Shown here one piece after another: positions 1-10,300 of a stretch of 64,000 bases of DNA. The DNA is from Crambe crambe (lineage: Eukaryota; Porifera; Demospongiae; Poecilosclerida; Crambeidae): assembly GCA_963924555.1 (NCBI GenBank), contig OZ004581.1, positions 1,674,001 to 1,738,000 of the forward strand, given 5' to 3'. A program made the position numbers and the translations under genes. Numbering within the stretch: the first letter of the stretch is position 1; each line of letters begins with the position of its first letter. The notes under the pieces were generated by a model that worked only from the letters and a program-made list of their open reading frames with translations, did not search any database and was not told the DNA's origin.

Positions 1-112
1 GTGTGGAAGAGATCGCGTGGGCGCTTGTTTTCTGACGTCATGAGTTAGCTTGTATATCACCCACGCTCATTAAATATCACGCTGTTTGTGACGTCACTCA
101 CGTGATAAGTTG

Positions 113-198
113 TACCAGGCCTTCCTCTCGCTTATTTTTCATCTTCTTCTTCTTCTTCTTTTCCTCCTGTGCGGTACGTGAGAGAGGAAGGCCTGGGA
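113..198. repeat. small inverted-repeat element
   Basis: Arms at 115-130 and 182-196 are inverted copies built on CCAGGCCTTCCTCTC, with a pyrimidine-rich (TTC)n loop between them. CRE-like TGACGTCA words lie at about 33-41 and 88-96. It abuts the predicted stop codon of the long minus-strand gene, so it may lie in that gene's 3' untranslated region. No coding potential seen. Confidence 0.55.
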
Positions 199-209
199 AC
201 GAGGCTAAT

Positions 210-1310
210 CTAGCACAGCAAGTTCAAACCATCACTAACTAGTGTATGCCAATTGACATTAAATGGGTTGATTTCACAGCATCGATCTGACCACCCATTA
301 ATTATTATGCCATGTATAGTTATGAGGGAAAAACATTTCCATATTATTATGTATATAATATAGGTTGTTTTTTTTTTCACCTCTTGAACTTTTCCTGCTC
401 TTTGGGCTTTCCAACTCTGAGGCAAAAGTTGGAGTAGTTATAGATCCAGCAGATCTAGGAGGTGTTGTAGGGATATGCCTGCTACCATGAGAAGAATCTG
501 CAGAATGTGGGCAGAAATTTAGAAATTTCAACTATATTTCAGTGTAGCCTATAAATAAAAGCTACGTACATAATTATACCTGCATGGGATGAACTAAAGT
601 TCAGCCCCCACCCCCATCATTTCTGTAGAGTCTAGTAGTGTACATTAATCACTATAGCTGTGTGATACATTATCACCTGACCAAAGGAATGCAATAATAG
701 ATTTAATCCCTGACACTGATGGCTATAGATGGGCAGGGGTTAATAAAAATATCCTTGATGAAACTACCTCTCTGCATGTACTACATACCTCACTTGAGGT
801 GGTCCAGAATCTTAAAGATCATTGTGGCTAGCTATCCCCAGAGAATAACGAATTGGTACTCACTATCATGCCACCAAGATTATCAGCAGACTTATGGTCT
901 TAATATTGCCATAGGACACTAAGAAGTGCCCTGATTGTTAATGTAAATGGATCCTTGAAATGCAAATCCATCTTTCTGTATCCCATGGGAATAATTTCTT
1001 CAATATGACAGTCTGGCTGATAATTTAGGTGCCATGACAAACATTTTTCTTGCTAGCCAAAACATTCTCAATGTGGACTCCTTGAAATGTATTACATAGC
1101 TACATACATATATACAATTATTCTCACCTAGATCTGTGCTTGTAATGCCTTCCTTATGAGTCTTTAACAGAGCTATGTACAATGTCATGATGACAATCAG
1201 TAATGATAACAATTTATAGGTGACTACAATGTATGTTACATTGCTATTATTTTCTACAATGACAGCCTTTGTCATGGTAAACCAAACAAACTCAAATGGC
1301 AAAATCTCAG
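210..1310 (-). CDS. C-terminal exons: transmembrane segment and Ser/Pro tail
   Basis: Three small exons (1310-1128, 497-381, 286-210) carry the frame beyond the GTPase exon. The first encodes about 61 residues with one hydrophobic stretch, YKLLSLLIVIMTLYIALL, preceded by an NNSNVT sequence that could be glycosylated and followed by a basic KTHK stop-transfer. The second is Ser/Pro/Arg-rich. The last ends LVSDGLNLLC then TAG. Acceptors and donors (GTGAGA after the first, GTGAAA after the second) preserve phase 1. No family is recognised. If correct, the GTPase is a membrane-anchored signalling protein. These exons are short and lack homology support, so confidence is low. Confidence 0.4.
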
Positions 1311-4300
1311 CTAGCGATAAGTTGTAGCTTATCAGCTAAAAAGCTAATAAAGAAAGATCAGGTGCTCCTTACTTGCTCACTTGCTGTCAAATGTTGTACA
1401 TTGTCCTAATTTTAGTCTTATCAAAACAAGTGAACCACGATGAAAGTATAATTCTTTTCTCCATAGCTAAGAATGCTCAGCTAACTATGCCAATTCTTAA
1501 GTATTGCTTACCTCCTTCAAACCAACATCTTCCTTCCTCGGGAATACATTTCGGACGTTTATCACCACACTGATACATTTTTTTAATATTTAATTCTATC
1601 ACTTCATGAAATCCGGAACATTTCTTACATTTGAAGCATATGATAGGTTTAACTTTCTCCTCCTTATAATGTAAATTTTTTGAAGATTTCTTGATAGACT
1701 CCTTTAGAATAAAAAGGATAGTGCTGCAAATATCTTGCACAGAGGTAACATCAGTGTTATCATCATCATCATCATCGTCGTCAGAGGATGAGAGAGAGGA
1801 GGAAAAGGAAGGCTTATATATGATCTCATAATTGGAAGGATGCATTTTGATGGACATTGTACCATGTTTTATTCCACAATGCTCTACAGTAAATGTGACT
1901 TGATCTCTGAATATCCTTTCTTCTTTAAGTAGGAATTTAATATCACTTATATCTGACTCTGGATTCATAATCTGAGTGACTAAGACACCAAATACACCTT
2001 TTGGACAATGCTGACTTGGAAATTTAATACCTAATGATGAAATCTTTGAGCTAATCATTTCACCTTCTGGAACATGGTTTAGAATGCATGGAATGAAGAA
2101 TTTTTCTTTACCATCTGCTGCAGTAAATGGAACAATAATGCGAAGGCATACCAGGAGCTTTAGAAACTTGTCTGAGCTAATTTTTTCAATTTCTTTAGTG
2201 GCAGTATCAAAGACAGACAATGAGAAAATTCCCCTCTCTTTTAAATCTTTCTTTTCCTTAGTATCAAGAGATTCTTTGGAAAATGTTTCAATAATAAGTT
2301 CAGTGACTTTATCAAAAAGAACTTGGGGCTCCTTGATAATAATTTCCTTTAGGTCTTTCACATTGAAGTGCTGAATGATGCCAATTCTGGAGTGGAGAAA
2401 TTTCAGGAGTTCAAATACTTCATCACCAATAATCATATACACTTTGGCCATTTTCCTGATTTCCTCGAGAGTAAGAATACATTCTTTTCTGGCTCGTAAA
2501 TCAAGACAGAACATCAGATATGTGATGGGAAATGGGACAGTGAATTCTGTACGTCCTTTGATTAAATTGGTGACTTTTGATCGAATGCACTTAAACATAC
2601 TATCGCTATCAGATTTATTGTCCACTTCAAACATGACTTTATTATTATCTGCATCATAATATTGGACAAGATTTTCAAAATCATTATTATTAGCTATCAA
2701 TGAATGCAAGTGCAAATTCATTTCATCAGTTTTGGCATTCCTGTCTTCAGAAAGTCTATCCATGTGTGTGGCTACAATGAACACACGAGGCTTGAGATCA
2801 CCTGATATATTCATGGCAGATACAGTAGACAAGCATTGAAGGAGGGCTTTTTCATTGGTGATAGAGGATTCATAGCAGTTAATTGACTCAGTGGGATTAA
2901 TCCTATACTTGAGTCTACATTCCACAGTCAATCCACGAGTGATATCAAAGAGAAAAAAGAATAAGGATGGAGCAGAAACCAGAAGACCCAATAACTCTTG
3001 GAATTCCACCTGGCCTCCAGCATCCCTGAGATACAGGGAAAAGGTTTTCTTCATCTCTTTCTTGAATCCCTTAAACCCTCTTTTTCTCATTATGGAATAG
3101 CAAATAGTCTCATGAAACTTGAACACGGACCTTTTAGACTTGCCTTGCTTTCTAACCAAATCCTCAACTTCTATAGAACTACTCGACTGTATGCTTTCTT
3201 CATTAGTACTAGCAACAGTTACTGCTTTAGAATCACTCAACTGCATGCTTTCTTCATTAACAACTTCTTTAGAATCACTTGGCTGTATGCTTTCTTCATT
3301 AGAATCACTTGGTTGTATGCTTTCTTCACTATCAGTAGTATCTTTATTTTTTTTATCATGCACAGGCTGTGTCTCTTGTTCAATTTGATTGATGAAGGAG
3401 TCTTCACATTCCACAGGATCCCATGAATCAGTGCCTATTTCAGCAGACTGAAGATCAGATGACTTGGCTGAGTTGATATCAACTGTAATAACAGGGCCAC
3501 TTATACCAGTGGATGGAGAGGATTCCTCCACCTTCTTACCAAGCAGTCGATTCATGAATGAAGTCTTACCAGACTCTGGAAGACCAATAAAAGTTGAATG
3601 AGCAATTTTTCTTTCAATAATTTCTCCATCAGCAGCAGCTTTTTCGATTTTTTTCTGAATTTCATCATCATCCATGGCTGCTTGGTCATCAGCATCAACT
3701 TTCTCAGTGATTTTATCGGCACCATCAAACCCTGATTGCATAAAATATATTACCAAATACTCTATCCCTACTTCAATAACACTAACTCTATCACTACTTC
3801 ACTCCCCATGCGAGCAGCACTAACTCTCTCTACTTTGGAGTAATATCATAATATAAATTATTTGGAGGTTTCATCATAATAAAATTGTTCTTTATTATGT
3901 TTATGCACATATGCACTCATTATGCATACACATGTGCACTCAAGGCTTTTATGAATAGTGTCCGTTCAAGGTCATATTCTATTCCAGGGAATAATGAAGC
4001 CCATGCACTGTAGCTATGTACGTAAGTGCTTCAATTTCTTTAGGATTCTGAGCTTCAGCTTCAATTCATCATTATACCTTATTATTATTATTATTGATCC
4101 TACAATTGACATAAACCCTACATCGCTGCTGCCATATTATCCTTTTGGGTACATCTTGCAATGATGTAGGGTTTGTGTCAATTGTAGGGTTTGTCAGTTC
4201 TGTAAGTACATAGCCAGCACCTTGTTTCCGTACTTTTTATAGTCATGTACTCAAGCCTACATCACTCTTTCATTTAGAAGAAATGTTTTTACTCTCACTT

Positions 4301-7300
4301 GTTTGCATACTTTTTTCAAGGGCGTGGCTAAAGATGTCAAGAACGACCCTCTACCAAATAAGCTTACCACGCCCACCGCGTACCGCAACTCAGTAAGACA
4401 GTTTTTTTCTCAGTGCAGTGGAGTAGGAATAGGGGGGGCAGGGGGGGGCCACTGCCCCCCCAATACTATAGATGGAGGGGCATTGCCCCCCCAATAATAT
4501 GAACAGCTAACTTGAGTATATTGAAAGTAAAGACCATGCAAGCACCAAGCAATTACATGCATGAATGCTGTCATTGCAGTGTGATGTCAGCAATTTCACT
4601 GCTGCTTGCTAACTGTTATCTAATGCATATGCTCAATGTAATGACGGAAGGATTGATTACTTTGGATATTAGTTGCTATTACTGTAATTAACTTACTATT
4701 GTTCCTGCCCCCCCAATAAATTTCCTATTCCTACTCTACTGCAGTGTATATTGCTAACTGTGTCTACGAAGCGTTCTAGCATTCTAATGTTGTCTACGTA
4801 GCGTCTACGAAGTGTATAAACTAACTGTGCTGTCTACGAAGCGTTTGAGAATTTGAGTCGTCCACGAAGGCATTCGAACGGCAATTGACAGTTAGGACTT
4901 GATCGTAGATATAGGATGAAGCAATCGGGAGTTATGGCTGTCAAGCGTCCACGAAGGCACTCGAACGGCAATTGACAGCTAGGACTTGAGCTTTACTTTA
5001 ATTTGAACAAGACCATTCCTTAGATCAGGTGTAGAGCTTCAATATGGTACCAAGATCGTAGTTATAGGATGAAGCAGTCGGGAGTTATGGCTGTCAAGAA
5101 GAAGATTATTATCTTATTATTATTATTAATGAGCGTGGGCGTTTTGCGTGTCAAGCCTAACTACCGCACTCTCTGATTACAATTTGGAGTCATTGGACAT
5201 TGTGGCCGCATCAGTCCAGACGGAGCCACTGGTGGGAGGTGGGTGGCCATCTCATGAGAGATACTGGGTACAGGAGGAGGGGAGCGTGTGACCAGCATAG
5301 AGGTGCCTCCCTTGGAGGACTCACTTGGAGTTTTCATTGGTGAAGAAGAAGCAGCATTGGGTACAGGTGTTGCCATCATAGATTGGGTGGTGACTATGGG
5401 AAAACAGAAATCACAGTTTATCCTATAATCAGCCAGCTTATAGCTAGCAACTGGTTTTTTGTTTATTTGTTTGTTTGTTTGTTTTTGGGGGGCATTTTTC
5501 TTATATAACTACCACAAGCTAGCTAATTATCCGGTGTTTCCTTCTACCTGGTTGATAATTGCCAGTCTGATGATAGTCTTGATCAAGAATCACAACGATA
5601 TCTTCATATTTTATAATGTTCTGACGCAAATGATCGACCACTTTGTGGTAATTGCGAGGATTGAGCTCAACTCGATTCCTTATAGCAGTCACTAGCATGC
5701 TAGCTTTATCAGTGTCTGTCAGATTTGACTTTGGGTTGGTAACCTCATCGTAATGTTCTTGTGTGATGACTCTTTGTTGAAAGAGAAACTGTGCAATATC
5801 TCTATCAGACTCCAGAGCAATCTCCAACTTCCTCTTGCAATTAACTACAGTAGAATACTCCTTGGAGTCTGTCATTTTTTAAGTGCACTCCCACAAGCCA
5901 GAACTGCAATAATAAGAAAAAATTAATGATGTGATGTTTTTTATCTTGTGTTACTTCAACTTACATGTTAGTCTGATCCTTAATTCTGATTATTTTATAA
6001 CCAGTTGGTTGATGAACGATATTAGAGTCGATTAAGCAATTAGAAATTCCAGAGAAAGTTTGACATCAACCGCTGAAGAGATTTGGCTGAAGATGTCCGA
6101 GACTCGGTTTAGCTAGTCCTTAGCGAAGAAATCAAGAGCTCAATCGTAATAGACTACTCAAGATGCTGCTATGAGTTATTAAACCGACTCAAGCCCTTGC
6201 ACAACTTTTAGTCTGCATTCCACTGAATCCACTCCCACGTAAATGATTTCATGGATATAGCTAGCTAGTCACATGACTAAAGTTTTAGTGAAGCTATTTT
6301 AGGTAGCTACATGGGCAATCTTCTAAGCAACACCGAAATTGAGCCAGGAAGTTCAAGTGACTCTGAGAGTAAGGCTGCTGCAGAAAGTGGTCGATCCTGT
6401 GGAGCTGCAGTTCGCCATGAACAATCGAGGTAAGGAAGTAGCTAGAAAGCAAAGTAGCCGCTAGATATTCCTTGTTTCTTGTCAGACACTTCTCAGTGAG
6501 TGAGTGAGTCAGAGAGAGAGAGAGGAGAGTTCATTCAAAAATGATAATAATGATAAGAGATGAGGAATCTAGGCCTAATCGTTAACAGAACTAATTTTTT
6601 CTTAGTATTGATGTCACATTGGTGCGAAGCTAGTTCAGATTTTGACCTATTTCCTATTCAGAAATTGATCCCTTATACTTTTATTTTTATTTTATTTTAT
6701 TTTTTTTTAAATTTATTTATTTATTTATTTTTTTATACTTTTATAGCAAGATAGATAATTATAATGGATAATTTCAGATGGCTAGTAGATTTCATCCTCC
6801 AACTTCTAGCTCTGAAGGCTCAGTAGCTTCAGAAATATTTGAACTGTCTGAGCTGCCTGATCCCTACTTTACTTATAAATCATCAGTCAATGACTACAAG
6901 GGTGCTTAGTAATAATTAAGAGGGCATGTAGTTCCCACAGGCCAAAAGTACCGTAATCGTATAAATTTTTGGAGGTTTAAAATTTCGTGATTTCCGGAGT
7001 TGTTCCTGTAATAAAAAATTTCCGCAGGTCTAATTTTCGTAGCAAGCACATGCGCATAATAGCTATATCATTGCCTGCTGCTGGAGCCGAGTGACATGCA
7101 TGATGGCTACTTTCTTGTGATTCGTGGCTACTAAAGAGAAATCTAGATAGTCCCCCAAAAGAAGAAAAGCTGGGCTGGGGACGGCCCAGACTAAAATCTA
7201 GACTGCTATGGAAGGTGAGACGCTTCGTTGTAGAAGCAAGAGAGACAGATAACGGCCATGATCCCGGTAATGAAGCATGATATTCTTGTCTTGATCTCAC

Positions 7301-10300
7301 GGACTATCTGCTCCAGGTTTTTTCCCCAGCTGCTAGCTATATAATCGATATCGCATCGCACACGCATGTGCATCGTCAACATATATGACGTCATAGTACT
7401 AAGACTTCGTTTATTATTTTCGAGGATTCTGATCGACTATGAAAAAAACGAAAATAAAACCCCATCGAAACTTTATACGATTACGGTATTATGTATAATG
7501 TGTGAACAAGTTTAAAAGCCTTATAATTGGCATGACTTCTTATTATGTTATCATCATAAATTTGTGATGAGTGTTTGGAGATCACTGTATAATGGCTGTT
7601 GAGAAGTTTTCATGTCCTACAATAGCTCCCTCGATGCTTGGCATCTGTATTCTAGCCATGATTGTTATTACTTTTGGGGTAAACTACTCATTCTCTTCTT
7701 TTATATGGCTGGTGTGCAAATGTTTTATGACCCTCACCTGTGCCACTTTTGGAATTGCTAATGTCAGTGGAGGAAGCTAATGATGGCAAAGGACCTTCTA
7801 TAATTCCTTGAGGTCCTTGAGGAGAATCAGGAGTAGGCACAGCAGAGGATGGGAGAGAAACTGTGTTGGGATAAAATATTAGCAGAACCATGATTATAAA
7901 AGAATAAAGAGATGAAAAATTGAAATGGAATTGTTCCAGCCTATGTTAGACAGACACTTATTTTGCCATGGATAAGGTAGCACCCCTGAAAATTGATAAA
8001 ACTCAAACTAGTTCTAGCTGCTCTTTTTTTAATGGGGGATGCTCCAGGAAGTCAATAAGTGATTTATCAACTTCAAATGCAGCAATGTTGATAAATAGGT
8101 CTATACCCTGCTGTGTTGTTAGGTGAAATGATCCATAAAGTACACTGCAGTGGCAAATCCAAGGGGCCAGGCCCCCCCTCCGACCACCACAATACACTAC
8201 CAAAGCGCATGCTATTAGTGGATCCTTTGAATGACAATTGACTGACTACATACTTTTATTCTGTACTCGGCACAGAGGGTCTGGCCCCCCCCCCCCCCCC
8301 CATCTCAAAATCTTAGATCCATCCCTGACGCTGCATAAACTTTATGTTAAACCAAAAAAAGTAGAAGAAGAAAAACTCACTGTAACTCTGGACCAGTTCA
8401 ACAGCTAGTGAGCATGTGTAAGGCTCTGACTCCAAGATGAAGATAAATTCTTTAAAGATAGATGGCCTCACTCTGATCTGAGACTCGACAGCTTTCAATA
8501 GTTCCGTAGTTCTGTCTTCTGGGGTGTACACTTTAGGATTTGTGGCATAAGAGTGAGTCGTATTGGAGATAATTCCCCTTGAATACAGCTTGCCAGCAAC
8601 ACTGACTAAGTCATGACAGATGATATCTTGAAGTGCTTGATGCTGACTTACAAATGACTGTAGTGCTTTGCCAGGTTCGATAGTGGCAGGTAGTTGAGCA
8701 GATCTGATAAAAATAGACATACATTGAAATGGTATACCAATTAGCTAATAGAGCTAAACTGAAAATTACCTTTGTGTTTGTGTCTCATTGTGTTCACTTG
8801 TTATGAGTGGTTCTTTTCTGATATTGCAACTCTCTTCTAGATGATGACCTGTTTTCTTTATCTTATCGGCTACACCTCGAGCAGACTTGACCAGACTAGT
8901 GTGCGTTACATCTGCATGTCATTATTAGCACCAATGAATCTCATTAAAATTCTTCACACCTCTATGGATTAATGCCATGCATGTAAGAAACTTCAAAAGG
9001 GGTATTATCTTCCCACAGATTGCCCCCTAAATAGACATGAATCTGGATTCAACCCTCTCTTGTTCAATCCATCAGGCTGGTGTGATCTGTTGAAGTGTTT
9101 GTTGTAATTGTAATTTCGGAGGCACAAAGTTGTTTGCAAGGCAGGTAAACCTCATTTCCCAGGCGCTTGCTTGGATTAACAGCGAGTTCTCTTGTAGAGA
9201 TTCCTATTGAACGTCCAATAGCAGCCATGCCACTAAGAGAGTAGCAACAAAGACTTTCTCTAACAAGCAAAGTTAAGGCAGTATACAGCTAGCTAGCTAC
9301 CTATCAGATTCTTTTGTAGTATCATTCAAGCTCTTGGCTGCTGTGATGCTATACATGTAGCAGCCAGCCGGCTTGTGGCTTACCTGTAGCTAGATAGTAC
9401 AAGCTATGTTATGGGAAATATGCTCAAGGCAGTCCATTTAGACCACCATAAACCACTCTAAGCGATAGAGACATGCCAGTTATCCTGATTGGTCAGTTAG
9501 GGGGTCTCTAAATCCTGTAGAGCCCTCCCGAACAGGTTTTCTAAGTGCTGCTGGCACTTAAAAAACCTGGTAAAGATGGTCGTTCCAATTGGTCCATTTC
9601 TAGCAACACACCGCGGTGTCCACAGTTATTGTTTCTGATTCATGGCATTTAAAAACCATGGTTATTGTTTCCAAGTGTGTGTTGAGGTAAGATAAAGAAC
9701 TCCAGTGATTGGTTATAGTCTATAAGTAAGACACCTTGATCAACGGGACCTACTGTCTGTTTAGAAACCTTCAGCCCTTAGTAGCACCCTCGCTGTGCTA
9801 GGGACGCTACAGCCCAGGGCTCTCAGGTTTCTAAATAGACCATAGATCCCTTGGTCTCAGTGTCTAATGTACATTAATTGCAGCGAGCAAGAGCTGACTC
9901 TCAGGTCATGACTCATTGAAATTGTAAAAATATACCTAGGTCTATACTCCAAAATGTCACATGTGTCTATGTGTTGTATGTACTATGTGTCATGCAATAG
10001 CACGTGCATAATGTGCATACTCCAATTGTAATGATTTCTACAGCAGATATTATAGGCTTCGATTGTAGGGTCTCTAAGTGCCACTTACATTACGTACTCA
10101 CTAAGAAGTTGAAGCACAAATTAATCTAAAAGACTTGCTTGCTCGCTGCAAAAATTAATGTTGCACATTGCCCTAGTAATACGCCAGCTCAATATAAATT
10201 TCACGGTCTGCAATGATGTGACGTCAAAAGTCATATCTAAACACACTTCATAGCTATACACAATTCATTGTGCAATCTCTATTACTGCATGTACCTCTTG

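Noticed and set aside
1000..1302. Membrane-spanning frame as a separate small gene or receptor
   Set aside because: Only one hydrophobic segment, no supported start, and the splice sites and phase fit better as an exon of the GTPase gene.
4430..4500. G-run and C-run tracts as a regulatory quadruplex of the GTPase gene
   Set aside because: They are internal parts of a MITE with clear terminal inverted repeats.
9064..9270. Minus-strand frame beginning MLVRESLCCYSLSGMAAIG as an additional exon
   Set aside because: The duplicated copy near 31110-31280 has indels that break the frame, and exons 6 and 7 join in phase without it.
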